DNA of 64,000 nt from UBA3855 sp964472035 (GTDB taxonomy: Bacteria; Bacillota; Clostridia; Oscillospirales; Ruminococcaceae). The DNA lies in assembly GCA_964472035.1 (NCBI GenBank), contig CAYYIT010000001.1:1-64000 (forward strand), written 5' to 3'. This document shows, piece by piece, positions 32,958 to 41,602 of the stretch (position 1 is the stretch's first letter; each line of letters opens with the position of its first letter). The notes under the pieces are model-generated. The model was given only the letters and a program-made list of their open reading frames with translations. It was not told the origin of the DNA and searched no databases. The translations under genes and the position numbers were made by a program.

Positions 32958-33416
32958 ATGAAAGAAACCATCTGCACAGTCGCCGGACTGGTCGGCGGCT
33001 TTATCGCCACGCTACTCGGCGGCTGGGATTCGGCGTTATCCACGCTTGTGATTTTCATGGGTGTGGATTTTGTCACGGGCGTTGTCACCGCTGCCATGGG
33101 CAAATCCAAGCACAGCGACAGCGGCTCGCTCAACAGCAAGGCGGGCTGGATCGGACTTGCAAAGAAGTTCTGCATTCTGCTCATGGTCGTGGTCGGCGTG
33201 AGAATCGATATTCTCCTCGGTACAAACTATATCCGTGATACAGTCTGCATCAGCTTTTGTCTGAACGAGCTGCTCTCCATCGTGGAGAATACCAGTTTAA
33301 TGGGAATCCCGTACCCGCCTGCAATGAAGAAAGCAATTGATGTTCTGCAAACGAAGGTTGGCAGGGCTGAAGAAAGAATTGAGGAGGAGAATAAAAATGG
33401 CAATTCTGAAACCTGA
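32958..33416 (+). CDS. Phage holin (toxin-secretion/lysis holin family)
   Basis: 152 aa from the ATG at 32958 (CAAGGAGG upstream). Hydrophobic segments AGLVGGFIATLLGGW, LVIFMGVDFVTGVVTAAMG and FCILLMVVVGVRIDILLG, with KSKHSDSGSLNSKAGWIGLA between, are typical of the Cph1/TcdE-like holin family. It permeabilises the membrane so the amidase can reach peptidoglycan. Overlaps the amidase start by 20 bases. Confidence 0.93.
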   Translation: MKETICTVAGLVGGFIATLLGGWDSALSTLVIFMGVDFVTGVVTAAMGKSKHSDSGSLNSKAGWIGLAKKFCILLMVVVGVRIDILLGTNYIRDTVCISFCLNELLSIVENTSLMGIPYPPAMKKAIDVLQTKVGRAEERIEEENKNGNSET

Positions 33417-34359
33417 TAAGACAACGAATCTCGGCGGTGTAATCGTCAATGAATTTCTGCTCACAAAGCACAATCCCAGAAATATCGCAATGCCCTCCGT
33501 AAAAATGGAGGGCATTATTGGTGTTACCGTGCATAATACGGACTGGATTCGTGTTGCGAATGGCACAACGCCTGCGGAGCAGTACACCCGTGCGACTTAC
33601 AACGGCAATATGAAGGATGTCCGTGTGCATTATTATGTGGATCACGTCTGTGCGTGGCAGAACCTGCCCCTTGATCTGTCCGGCTGGCACGCTGCGGACG
33701 GCAGCGGCAATGGCAATCGCAAGACCATCGCCATTGAGTGCATCATGAGTTCTGCGTACAATGTCAATGATCAGAAGTCCGAGGACAATGCGGCAAGACT
33801 AGCGGCGGCTCTGCTCAAGCAGTATGGACTTGGAATTGAGTGCCTTTTCACGCATACCCACTGGCTGAATGTCAAGGACGGCAAGAAAGGTACAGTTGAT
33901 GAGCTGAACACCATGAGAAACGCTTACAAGATGTGTCCGCTGTATATTCTTCCGCATTGGGCTGCATTCAAGGCGAAGGTGGCGTATTATCTCAATGAGG
34001 GGCAGATCTACCGAGTGCGCACTTCATGGAGTGATGTGAAGTCGCAAACTGGGGCGTTCAAGAGCCTTGATAATGCGAAGAAAAGCTGTAAGGCTGGATA
34101 TTCTGTGTTTGATGAGAATGGTGCAGCGGTGTTCACAGCGGAAAAGACTCATAAGAAGGGCGATAAAGTTACGCTGAAGAATACTGTGCTGTATGCTTCT
34201 TCTACGGCGAAGTCCGGTGTGAAGAAAAGCGGGACATTCTATCTGTATGACAGCGTGGAGGTTAATGGCAGGTATCGTATTACGACGAAGGCTGCGTATT
34301 GCGGTAAAACGCCTATTGGTCAGTATGTGACTGGTTGGGTAAGTAAAAAGGATGTGTAA
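33397..34359 (+). CDS. N-acetylmuramoyl-L-alanine amidase (endolysin)
   Basis: 320 aa from the ATG at 33397 (GAGGAGG upstream). Residues ~20-190 are an Amidase_2 domain: GIIGVTVHNTDWI (zinc His), VRVHYYVDHVCAWQNLP, TIAIECIM and HTHWLNVKDGK (zinc ligands). Residues ~212-250 look like a SPOR/SH3-type wall-binding repeat (YRVRTSWSDVKSQTGAFKSL) and the last ~70 residues like an SH3b domain, ending KTPIGQYVTGWVSKKDV. A second copy of this last segment occurs as a remnant at 37347. Confidence 0.94.
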   Translation: MAILKPDKTTNLGGVIVNEFLLTKHNPRNIAMPSVKMEGIIGVTVHNTDWIRVANGTTPAEQYTRATYNGNMKDVRVHYYVDHVCAWQNLPLDLSGWHAADGSGNGNRKTIAIECIMSSAYNVNDQKSEDNAARLAAALLKQYGLGIECLFTHTHWLNVKDGKKGTVDELNTMRNAYKMCPLYILPHWAAFKAKVAYYLNEGQIYRVRTSWSDVKSQTGAFKSLDNAKKSCKAGYSVFDENGAAVFTAEKTHKKGDKVTLKNTVLYASSTAKSGVKKSGTFYLYDSVEVNGRYRITTKAAYCGKTPIGQYVTGWVSKKDV

Positions 34360-34365
34360 ATAATA

Positions 34366-34422
34366 ACACCCCACAGGGCTTGCGGACTGGTTTGGTCTGT
34401 TTGCCTTGTGGGGTGTTTTTTA
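34366..34422. terminator. Bidirectional terminator between lysin and cellulase
   Basis: ACACCCCAC (34366-34374) pairs with GTGGGGTGT (34408-34416), then TTTTTT. The T-run overlaps the stop codon of the minus-strand cellulase gene. Confidence 0.8.
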
Positions 34423-36174
34423 TTTATTCAATAATTCACGCTTCATCAGACAGAGATCGAACACATCCAGTCTGTCGTCCTCACAGAAATCTCCTGCCTT
34501 CCAGTCAGAAAGCTTTGCATCGGGCACAGCAAGCAGCCACTTCTGAAGTGCTACCACATCGGCAACAGTAAATTTTCCATCCGCGTTGACATCGCCTTCA
34601 ACAACAGGAGAAGCCGAGGTGACATCCACACCCGTGATCGCCTTGACGATTTCGGGGAAAATCCACTTGCTGTTATAGCGGTCATAGAGTGCCATCCCCT
34701 TGTAGTAGCCGAACTCCGAATCTGCTTCAATTTTGCCGCCAGCGTCCCACCAGAAGCATTTGATGCCGTGTTTCTTCGCATTCTCCACAAGATAGCCTGC
34801 ATAATCCGCACGGTCGCTCTCATTGTCCTTGTTGTGCGCACCAAACTCACCGAGAATGACTGGGATGCCCTTGCTTGTAAAGTGCGTATACACATTGTAG
34901 AGCATTCCGTCCATTGCCGATTTGCCGCCGCCATCCGTCCAGACGCTCTGAGTATTGCCGTCTGTGGAAATCTCACCGCAGTAAGCACCGGGATCGTAGT
35001 AGTGCATCTCCACGATCAGGCTGTTTTCTACCGTATCCGTAGGAACAACAAAATCATCCTGAGAAGAACCGTTCGTTCCTGCCGCATAGGTGTTGACGAT
35101 CAGTACTCTTTCTGCATTATTGCCGCCTGTCGCACGGACTGTATCCACAAACATCTGATTGAGTGTGTTCACTGCAGAGGTTGCCGCTGTTCCGGGATAT
35201 CCCCAGTTGTTGCTCTCGTCAAGAATTTCATTGAAGCCCTCAAACATCAGATCCGTGTCATAGCCCTCAAAACGAGTGGCAATCTGTGTCCAGACAGCCT
35301 TGAATTTCCCGCCGTTCTCCGCAATATTGCTCTCCGATGCCTTCAGCCAGCTGTTGCCGCCGACATCGTGGTGAACATTCAGAATGCAGTACATATCATT
35401 GTCGATGACATAATCCACAACCTCCTGCACACGATCCATCCACGCCTCATCAATGGCATAGCCGTTTGCATCATCAATATGCTGCGACCATGTGACAGGA
35501 ATACGAACTGCATTGAATCCCGCTGCCTTTACATCGTCGATCATTGCCTTTGTAGTAATGGGATTTCCCCATGATTTTTCAAAATCAGAGGGAGTTCCCT
35601 CTGAATAATCGTAAATCCAGTCACCGAAGGAATCGAATGTATTGCCAAGATTCCAGCCAGCATTGATGTCATTCACGATCTCTCCGGCAAGCCCTGTATA
35701 TTCCACCGTGATCTCCTCCTGCGCACCCTCATAAAAAAATGCAACTTCAGTAACCGTCAGATCCGCACCGCCGGGCATGACATTGATGCCGTTGAGCAGC
35801 GTAAAATCATCGCCGTAATTCTCGCATATGGTATCATAGGTATAGTAGGCTGTACCGTTTGCCGTATAGGTCGGATTCATCTGACACCACGAAGGTCCGC
35901 CCGTCCATGAAAAGAACACCAGCACCGGATTCCCCGTGCTTTCGTAGTCCACCGTCATAGTAAACGGTTCTGTGAAGTCATTCACATCAAACTCGTTGTT
36001 GCCAAGTCCCACAGCCTTATCCCATTCATCCCATGTGGTGAACTCCTTAGATGCACTTCCCGAAAAGATGACAGTTTTCTCTGCTTCCTCAGCAGAAATC
36101 GTTCCAAGTGAAAGACCTGCCATACACATCAGTGAAGCGGTCACCGCCGCAAGAAAACGTCTGAATCGTTTCAT
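34420..36174 (-). CDS. Secreted GH5 endoglucanase with type I dockerin (cellulosomal)
   Basis: 584 aa. Start ATG at 36174 after AGGAG; signal peptide MKRFRRFLAAVTASLMCMAG. Residues ~35-150 are a beta-rich, possibly carbohydrate-binding domain. Residues ~165-500 are a GH5 catalytic domain (GH5_4-like) with AGWNLGNTFDS, CILNVHHDVG, FEGFNEIL (acid/base Glu), HYYDPGAY and LGEFGAHNKD (nucleophile Glu). The last ~65 residues are a dockerin with two Ca-binding loops (GDVNADGKFTVADVVALQKW; DRLDVFDLCLMKRELL). It would hydrolyse beta-glucans while docked to a cellulosome scaffoldin. Divergent from araC; flanked by phage genes on one side and serine recombinases on the other. Confidence 0.95.
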   Translation of the reverse strand: MKRFRRFLAAVTASLMCMAGLSLGTISAEEAEKTVIFSGSASKEFTTWDEWDKAVGLGNNEFDVNDFTEPFTMTVDYESTGNPVLVFFSWTGGPSWCQMNPTYTANGTAYYTYDTICENYGDDFTLLNGINVMPGGADLTVTEVAFFYEGAQEEITVEYTGLAGEIVNDINAGWNLGNTFDSFGDWIYDYSEGTPSDFEKSWGNPITTKAMIDDVKAAGFNAVRIPVTWSQHIDDANGYAIDEAWMDRVQEVVDYVIDNDMYCILNVHHDVGGNSWLKASESNIAENGGKFKAVWTQIATRFEGYDTDLMFEGFNEILDESNNWGYPGTAATSAVNTLNQMFVDTVRATGGNNAERVLIVNTYAAGTNGSSQDDFVVPTDTVENSLIVEMHYYDPGAYCGEISTDGNTQSVWTDGGGKSAMDGMLYNVYTHFTSKGIPVILGEFGAHNKDNESDRADYAGYLVENAKKHGIKCFWWDAGGKIEADSEFGYYKGMALYDRYNSKWIFPEIVKAITGVDVTSASPVVEGDVNADGKFTVADVVALQKWLLAVPDAKLSDWKAGDFCEDDRLDVFDLCLMKRELLNK

Positions 36175-36207
36175 AAAAATCACGCTCCTGAAAGTATTGT
36201 TGGTTTT

Positions 36208-36288
36208 ATTATACTACCTTTCAGAGAAAACAAAAAGGGTAAATTTTATCGGAAAACGCTATCATTTTTTATGATTTTGTGGTATAAT
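36208..36288. promoter_or_regulatory. Divergent promoter region cellulase/araC
   Basis: The 132-base gap holds a minus-strand TATAAT (36213-36208) for the cellulase and a plus-strand TATAAT (36283-36288) for araC; the -35 boxes are poor, as expected for activator-dependent promoters. AraC binding here is likely but no operator is identified. Confidence 0.5.
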
Positions 36289-36306
36289 GGGAGTGAGGTG
36301 AGTTTT

Positions 36307-37338
36307 ATGGATATTCTGGAACGGCTTTCGCAGTACAATGCGGATGAATTATATTATCAGGAGTACCACAATTGCGCTGATGAACAGGAAAGGCTTGCAC
36401 TGATTGAACGCATCGGACGAGATGAGATTATTCGCCGAGGATTGCTGACCTTAGAAGTGAATGACGATTTTCTTACGCCCTTTGAGATGGGAGAGGGTAT
36501 CTTTGCCTCGAAGGGCAAGCAGCATATTTGTCTTTCCAAGCACAACCGATACACGCCGGAATTTCTGCACAGCCATACTTATTTTGAGCTGATCTATGTG
36601 CTGAGCGGCTCATGCAGTCATACGATTTCGGGTGAAACCGTCCGTATGGAACAGGGCTGTTTCTGTATTGTTGCCCCGAAGATCTACCATTCTATCGGTG
36701 TATTCGATGACAGCGTGGTATTGAATATTCTTGTGCGAAAAAGCACGCTGGAGGAATATTACCCTTCACTCCTGAAAGGTGAGAACATCGTATCGGAATT
36801 TTTCATGAATGGTATTTTTGCAAAGGAACATGCGCCGTTCCTGATGTTCCACATCGGGGATGAAAACACGCTGCATGATCTGATGCTGGAGATGTATCAT
36901 GAACAGCTGGAAAACGAGAGCTATTCGGAAGAGATCATCAGCAGTATGATGCAGGTGTTCCTGTACCGTCTTGTGCGGTACGGAAATATGTACGCAGCCC
37001 AGTCAGAATCTGTTCACAGCAGTGATGCCGCAAAAATTTACCGCTATTTTCTCACGAAATACCGCACCGCATCGCTGACAGAGCTTGCAAAACAGCTCGG
37101 TTTTACTCCGACCTATTGTTCAGCATACGTGAAGAAAGCCACGGGACAGAATTTCTCACAGCTGCACAAACGGTTCCGTTTCAGAAAGGCAAAGGAGCTG
37201 CTGAAAAATACCTCGCTGAGCATTGCAGGCATCAGCGAGGCGGTTGGATATACCGACAGTGAGAATTTCATTCGGGCTTTTCAGAAGGAGTACGGTGTTT
37301 CGCCGTCGAGGTACCGGAGCAACAACTCTAAGAATTAA
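36307..37338 (+). CDS. AraC-family transcriptional regulator
   Basis: 343 aa, ATG at 36307. Residues ~75-160 are a cupin sensor domain (HNRYTPEFLHSHTYFELIYV, CFCIVAPKIYHSI). Residues ~240-340 are two AraC-type HTHs (SLTELAKQLGFTPTYCSAYV; LSIAGISEAVGYTDSENFIR, followed by AFQKEYGVSPSRYR). Divergently placed next to the dockerin cellulase, so it most likely controls it in response to a carbohydrate signal. Target and ligand are inference. Confidence 0.92.
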   Translation: MDILERLSQYNADELYYQEYHNCADEQERLALIERIGRDEIIRRGLLTLEVNDDFLTPFEMGEGIFASKGKQHICLSKHNRYTPEFLHSHTYFELIYVLSGSCSHTISGETVRMEQGCFCIVAPKIYHSIGVFDDSVVLNILVRKSTLEEYYPSLLKGENIVSEFFMNGIFAKEHAPFLMFHIGDENTLHDLMLEMYHEQLENESYSEEIISSMMQVFLYRLVRYGNMYAAQSESVHSSDAAKIYRYFLTKYRTASLTELAKQLGFTPTYCSAYVKKATGQNFSQLHKRFRFRKAKELLKNTSLSIAGISEAVGYTDSENFIRAFQKEYGVSPSRYRSNNSKN

Positions 37339-37346
37339 CAGACTGA

Positions 37347-37406
37347 TATTACAGTAAAACGCCCATCGGTCGTTATGTGACGGAACAGATTGAAAAAGCA
37401 TATTAA
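37347..37406 (+). pseudogene. Remnant of a phage lysin 3' end
   Basis: Nineteen codons plus TAA read YYSKTPIGRYVTEQIEKAY. The first dozen match the amidase C-terminus (YCGKTPIGQYVT), and at DNA level about 29 of 35 bases are identical to 34307-34341. A stop lies just before the homology, so only the 3' tail of a second lysin gene survives, followed by its own terminator. It marks the probable right junction of an insertion carrying cellulase and araC. Confidence 0.65.
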
Positions 37407-37413
37407 ATGTTAT

Positions 37414-37450
37414 CCCCTCTGGGAGAATTTTTCTCTCGGAGGGGCTTTTT
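37414..37450 (+). terminator. Terminator after the lysin remnant
   Basis: CCCCTC (37414-37419) and inner GGGAGAA pair with TTCTCTC and GAGGGG (37439-37444), then CTTTTTC. Confidence 0.75.
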
Positions 37451-37532
37451 CTCGTCCAATCGCCCCCCTTTTCTGTAGTGGGATATAGAAAGCAAAAAAT
37501 CTTTCAAGGGGTTCGAATTTTACAGTTTTCTT

Positions 37533-37561
37533 TTGACTACAGAAGCAGAAGGGGTTAACAT
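37533..37561 (+). promoter_or_regulatory. Candidate promoter of the recombinase module
   Basis: TTGACT (37533-37538), 17 bases, TAACAT (37556-37561), about 40 bases before the start at 37600. Confidence 0.45.
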
Positions 37562-37599
37562 TTGCGTTTCCCGTGGCTATATTATGGAGGGTGAAATAT

Positions 37600-37956
37600 A
37601 TGAACCAGATTCAAAAGGAAAAAATAACTGAACTCAGGAACAGCGGTCTAACTTACAAGGATATCGCAAGAAAGATGAATTTATCTGAAAGTGCCGTGAA
37701 ATCGTTCTTTTCTCGTAAGAACAAGTCTGTCTGTGCTATGTGCAAGGTAGAAATTACGGGCAAAAAACGTTTTTGTTCTGATAAGTGCCGTATGCTGTGG
37801 TGGAGAAAGCATCCGCACATTACTGCGAAAATGACAGAAACCGTCTGTGTAGTCTGCGGGAAGAAATTCTTCTCCTATCCGTCAAAGCACAGAAAATACT
37901 GTTCGAAAAAATGCTATGGGCAGTCCTGCCGAAAGGAGAATCGCTATGACAGCTGA
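37600..37956 (+). CDS. HTH plus zinc-ribbon protein of the recombinase module
   Basis: 118 aa from the ATG at 37600 (GGAGGG upstream). The N-terminus is a sigma-region-4/resolvase-like HTH (KITELRNSGLTYKDIARKMN, LSESAVKSFFSRKN). Two cysteine clusters follow, CAMCKVEITGKKRFCSDKC and CVVCGKKFFSYPSKHRKYC, each likely to bind zinc. Proteins of this type precede paired serine recombinases in clostridial prophages and conjugative elements, and may regulate or assist recombination. Overlaps the next gene by 11 bases. Confidence 0.85.
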   Translation: MNQIQKEKITELRNSGLTYKDIARKMNLSESAVKSFFSRKNKSVCAMCKVEITGKKRFCSDKCRMLWWRKHPHITAKMTETVCVVCGKKFFSYPSKHRKYCSKKCYGQSCRKENRYDS

Positions 37957-38116
37957 AAAATTACAGCGGCTTGCCGCCTACCGCTTTACGATTGCACTGT
38001 TCAGAAAGCTCCTGTCCGACGGCACGATTACTGGAGCAGAATTTCGGAAAACTGAACGTATTATAGCCGAAAAATGCGGTTTATCTTTGTATAGTATATA
38101 TCGTGAAATTGCTTGA
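37946..38116 (+). CDS. SHOCT-like small protein, 56 aa
   Basis: ATG at 37946 after AAAGGAG, inside the end of the previous gene. MTAEKLQRLAAYRFTIALF and LLSDGTITGAEFRKTERIIA form a SHOCT-like helical pair. Small proteins of this type are regular partners of large serine recombinases in Firmicute mobile elements; they may act as directionality or assembly factors, which is unproven. Confidence 0.8.
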   Translation: MTAEKLQRLAAYRFTIALFRKLLSDGTITGAEFRKTERIIAEKCGLSLYSIYREIA

Positions 38117-38166
38117 CTTATCGCCCCTTCTGATTTAGTATGTGATACGAAAGGTCGGGTGATTTT

Positions 38167-39474
38167 ATGGCAAAAACAGTAGAACGTGTGAAATTTAATA
38201 CACCGAAAATTCCGAAGGTTCTCAATGTAGCGGCATACGCCCGTGTCTCAAGCGGTAAGGACGCAATGCTCCACTCCCTGGAAGCACAGGTGCGATATTA
38301 CAGTGAATACATCCAAAGCCACCACGATTGGCATTTCTGTGGTGTTTACGCAGATGAAGCAATGACAGGTACGAAATCCAATCGTGATAATTTTCAGCTC
38401 ATGCTGCAAAAATGCCGTGAGGGTGAGATTGATTTGATTCTGTGCAAGAGCATATCCCGCTTTGCCCGAAATACTGTAACATTGCTTGAAACCGTGCGGG
38501 AACTGAAGAATTTAGGCATCGGCGTGATTTTCGAGGAACAGAATATCAACAGTCTGTCCTCTGATGGAGAACTCATGCTGACGATTCTCGCTTCCTTTGC
38601 ACAGGAAGAAAGCTTATCGGTCAGCGAAAATCAGAAATGGAGAATCCGCAAGGATTTTGAACAAGGACGGGTGTGCAGTATGCGTATGCTTGGTTATCGC
38701 AGAACACCCGAAGGCAGTCTTGAAATTATTCCCGAAGAGGCAGTCATCGTCAGGAAAATTTTCTCTCATTATCTTTCAGGTATGGGAAAGCTGAAAATTG
38801 CCAACACGCTGAACGAGGAGCATATTCTTACCATTAACGGCTGCACATGGACAACGGAGGACATCCGCAGAATTCTGATAAATGAAAAATACGCAGGAAA
38901 TATGCTTCTTCAGAAGTCCTATCGTGAAAATCACATCACCAAAAAATGCAGGAAAAATAACGGAGAGCTTCCGCAGTATTATGTTGAAGAAAGCCACGAC
39001 CCGATTATTGAGCCACGGATTTTTGAAATGGTGCAAGGGCTTATCAGGACAAGAAGCAAGAATTTTTCTCCTGCATCATCCGGTAATACTTACCCCTTTA
39101 CAGGAAAAATCAAATGCGGCTGCTGTGGTAAAAATTATCGCAGAAAAACTACTGTGACGGGTATTGTGTGGATTTGCAGCACCTACAACACCAAAGGTAA
39201 GAAACACTGTCCGAAATCAAAGCAGATTCCAGAAGAAAAGCTGTACGCTGCCTGCTGTGAAGCACTTGGTATTTCTGAATTTGATGAAGAGATTTTCCAG
39301 TCAAAGGTTCAGCAGATTATGATTCCTGCCCCCAATCGTATCAAGTTTGTTTTCAACAACGGCACAACAAAAACCGTGGAATGGCAGGATCGTTCACGCT
39401 CGGAAAGTTGGACGGAGGATATGAAGAAAACTGCAGGCGAAAGGAGTAAAAAATGGCACGAACAGTCACCATGA
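38167..39474 (+). CDS. Large serine recombinase 1
   Basis: 435 aa. Resolvase catalytic domain ~15-165: NVAAYARVSSGKDAMLHSLE (nucleophilic Ser in ARVSS), CKSISRFARNTVTLLETV and LASFAQEESLSVSENQKW. The recombinase domain follows (~185-290) and a zinc-ribbon (CGCCGKNYRR ... WICSTYNTKGKKHC, ~315-350). Large serine integrases of this type move prophages and conjugative elements. It overlaps the second recombinase gene by 22 bases. Confidence 0.95.
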   Translation: MAKTVERVKFNTPKIPKVLNVAAYARVSSGKDAMLHSLEAQVRYYSEYIQSHHDWHFCGVYADEAMTGTKSNRDNFQLMLQKCREGEIDLILCKSISRFARNTVTLLETVRELKNLGIGVIFEEQNINSLSSDGELMLTILASFAQEESLSVSENQKWRIRKDFEQGRVCSMRMLGYRRTPEGSLEIIPEEAVIVRKIFSHYLSGMGKLKIANTLNEEHILTINGCTWTTEDIRRILINEKYAGNMLLQKSYRENHITKKCRKNNGELPQYYVEESHDPIIEPRIFEMVQGLIRTRSKNFSPASSGNTYPFTGKIKCGCCGKNYRRKTTVTGIVWICSTYNTKGKKHCPKSKQIPEEKLYAACCEALGISEFDEEIFQSKVQQIMIPAPNRIKFVFNNGTTKTVEWQDRSRSESWTEDMKKTAGERSKKWHEQSP

Positions 39475-41024
39475 TTCCGCAAAAAATCAATCCATTGACG
39501 CATCAGCCCCATGACACATTAGTCAAGCGTAAGGTTGCTGCCTACGCCCGTGTTTCAACGGACTTGGAGGAACAGCAGACATCTTACGAGGCGCAGGTGC
39601 GATATTATGCCGAGTACATCAAGAAAAATCCTAAATGGGAGTTTGTAAAGGTTTACACAGATGAGGGAATTTCTGCTACAAGCACTAAACATCGTGAGGG
39701 CTTCAACAGCATGATTGAGGACGCCCTTGCCGGAAAAATTGATCTAATTGTGACAAAGAGTGTGAGTAGGTTTGCACGAAATACTGTAGATTCACTCAGC
39801 ACTATACGACTTCTGAAGGAACATAACGTGGAATGTTGGTTTGAGAAGGAGAATATTTTCACCTTTGACGGCAAGGGAGAACTGCTTATTTCAATTATGA
39901 GCAGTCTTGCACAGGAAGAAAGCCGTTCCATTTCCGAGAATGTCACATGGGGACAACGCAGACGTTTCGCAGAGGGCAAGGTCAGTATGCCGTATTCAAG
40001 TTTTTTAGGCTACAAGCGTGGTGAAAACGGTGAGCCTGTTGTCGTTCCCGAAGAAGCTGAAATCGTCCGATATATCTACAGAAGTTTCCTTGAGGGACAG
40101 ACTTCAAGCAGAATTGCAAAGGCTCTGACAATGAAAGGGATTCCTTCTCCAGCTGGGAAAGAAAAATGGTACAGTACTACGGTTGAGAGTATTCTAACAA
40201 ATGAAAAATACATGGGTGCAGCACTTTTGCAGAAAACCTTTACTGCTGATTTTCTGACAAAACGCAAGCAGAAAAATAACGGCGAAGTTCCTCAATATTA
40301 TGTCAATGAGAGCCACGAAGCCATCATTCCTCCAGATGAATTTGAGGATGTACAGATTGAAATGGCACGCCGTAAGGAAATCGGCCGCAGCTACAGTGGT
40401 AATGCCTTATTCTCGGCAAAAATCGTTTGTGCCGAATGCGGTCATTATTTCGGTGCAAAGGTATGGCACAGCACCAGTAAATACCGTCGTGTAATATGGC
40501 AATGCAACGGGAAATTCAAGTACGAAATGCATTGTTCCACGCCGCATTTCTATGATGATGAGATAAAAGAGCGATTCATCACTGCTTTCAATCAGTTCTT
40601 TCAGAATAAGGATCTTGTACTGGAGGCTTGTAAAGCGGCAATTGCACAGCTCAGCAGCACTGATTCCATTGAAGAAAAAGTTCAGGTTCTTGCTGAAGAA
40701 CTGGAACTGATCCTTATGGAAAAACGGGACTATGTTCTGAACCATATTCGAAATGAGATCAACCAGTCCGAATTTGACAGAAAGTGTGCGGAATTTGACA
40801 GGCGTTACAACGAAAAAGCAGAAGCCTACAACCGGTTACAGGAAAAGCTTGTGCAGCGTCAATCAAGGGCTGAATTCCTGCAAAAATTCTACAGCCGTGT
40901 TGAATCATTAACGGGAGCAATCGACTTCTTCGATGCAGCACTATGGCGGACGCTCATTGAGAAAGCTACAGTTCACAGTGATGGAAGAATTGTTTTTACA
41001 TTTCTTGACGGAACAGAAATTTAA
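39453..41024 (+). CDS. Large serine recombinase 2
   Basis: 523 aa, ATG at 39453 (AAAGGAG upstream). Catalytic domain with KVAAYARVSTDLEEQQTSYE and VTKSVSRFARNTVDSLSTIR; recombinase domain ~185-300; zinc-ribbon CAECGHYFGAKVW ... CNGKFKYEMHC (~328-360); then a coiled coil (~395-480). Paired overlapping recombinases suggest a heteromeric integrase. Together with the HTH and SHOCT proteins this is probably the integration module of the prophage to the left. Confidence 0.95.
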   Translation: MARTVTMIPQKINPLTHQPHDTLVKRKVAAYARVSTDLEEQQTSYEAQVRYYAEYIKKNPKWEFVKVYTDEGISATSTKHREGFNSMIEDALAGKIDLIVTKSVSRFARNTVDSLSTIRLLKEHNVECWFEKENIFTFDGKGELLISIMSSLAQEESRSISENVTWGQRRRFAEGKVSMPYSSFLGYKRGENGEPVVVPEEAEIVRYIYRSFLEGQTSSRIAKALTMKGIPSPAGKEKWYSTTVESILTNEKYMGAALLQKTFTADFLTKRKQKNNGEVPQYYVNESHEAIIPPDEFEDVQIEMARRKEIGRSYSGNALFSAKIVCAECGHYFGAKVWHSTSKYRRVIWQCNGKFKYEMHCSTPHFYDDEIKERFITAFNQFFQNKDLVLEACKAAIAQLSSTDSIEEKVQVLAEELELILMEKRDYVLNHIRNEINQSEFDRKCAEFDRRYNEKAEAYNRLQEKLVQRQSRAEFLQKFYSRVESLTGAIDFFDAALWRTLIEKATVHSDGRIVFTFLDGTEI

Positions 41025-41034
41025 GCATAAATTA

Positions 41035-41079
41035 ACCTCCGCAGCTTGCAGAAAACGCAGGCTGCGGAGGTCTTTTTTT
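41035..41079 (+). terminator. Terminator after the recombinases
   Basis: ACCTCCGCAGC pairs with GCTGCGGAGGT around TTGCAGAAAACGCAG, followed by a run of T's. Confidence 0.85.
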
Positions 41080-41250
41080 GCTTTTGTGGCAATAGAAAAC
41101 GATTGTTATTTTCTTAACGAAAAAGTCGCACGGTGTATCGGACACTTTGCGACCCTAAAGCGAAAAAATGCGACTTTTTTCCTGCCGTTTTCTTTTGGTA
41201 TGCTTTCGTGTATCTGAACGGCTGTCTTTGCCCCTCCTGCAAAGCAATAG

Positions 41251-41293
41251 AAAACGGCTCTATTCCCGAAACCTCGTAGAATAGAGCCGTTTT
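41251..41293. terminator. Perfect 15-bp hairpin
   Basis: AAAACGGCTCTATTC (41251-41265) and GAATAGAGCCGTTTT (41279-41293) form a perfect stem with A- and T-rich ends, a bidirectional terminator. No gene is seen in 41080-41340. Confidence 0.7.
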
Positions 41294-41306
41294 GCATAAA
41301 AAAGTT

Positions 41307-41336
41307 GCACCGAAATTTGTATCAAAATTTCGGTGC
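41307..41336. repeat. Perfect 12-bp hairpin next to the att repeat
   Basis: GCACCGAAATTT (41307-41318), loop GTATCA, AAATTTCGGTGC (41325-41336), ending 5 bases before the tRNA-derived repeat. Confidence 0.7.
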
Positions 41337-41341
41337 AGTTA

Positions 41342-41386
41342 TGGTTGCGGGAGCCGGATTTGAACCGACGACCTTCGGGTTATGAG
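41342..41386. repeat. Attachment-site direct repeat, copy 1 (3' half of a tRNA-Met gene)
   Basis: A 45-base sequence identical to 60264-60308. On the minus strand it reads from an anticodon loop CTCATAA (anticodon CAT) through the T-arm (GGTTCAAATCC) to CCA. Neither flank supplies the other strand of the anticodon stem or a 5' acceptor (GCGGGAG), so it is a fragment, as left by integration into the 3' end of tRNA-Met. Confidence 0.85.
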
Positions 41387-41439
41387 CAGCTCAGACATGA
41401 GTAAAAAATCATCCTAAATTAGGCCAAATCATATCTGAC

Positions 41440-41472
41440 GATTTACTTTCGACGACGTGGTGACGACTTCTG
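41440..41472. other. Candidate integrase arm-type sites, left end of the element
   Basis: CGACGACGTGGTGACGAC repeats a GACGAC/ACGACG core just inside the left att copy. Similar CCGACG repeats lie just inside the right copy at 60013-60075. No gene is seen in 41387-41602. Confidence 0.4.
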
Positions 41473-41556
41473 TTCAAAAAATGCATGCACGATAAAGGTG
41501 ATATACTTTTCTAAAATCATTTTTGGATTTCACAGTATCACTTTCTCCATTAAGTA

Positions 41557-41590
41557 TAAAACGGGGGTACCATCATTTAGCACCCCCGTT
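41557..41590 (-). terminator. Terminator of the subtilase gene
   Basis: ACGGGGGT (41561-41568) pairs with ACCCCCGT (41582-41589); on the minus strand it is followed by TTTT. Confidence 0.75.
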
Positions 41591-41602
41591 CATTCTTACT
41601 AC

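Noticed and set aside
37456..38152. Direct repeat flanking the HTH/SHOCT genes (TCGCCCC...GAAAG at ~37458 and ~38120)
   Set aside because: Similarity is short and gapped; the second copy overlaps a plausible promoter (TTGACT-N17-TAGTAT), so the likeness may only reflect promoter sequence.
41342..41386. tRNA-Met gene
   Set aside because: Only the anticodon loop to CCA is present; the 5' strand of the anticodon stem, D-arm and acceptor are missing. The same holds at 60264-60308.
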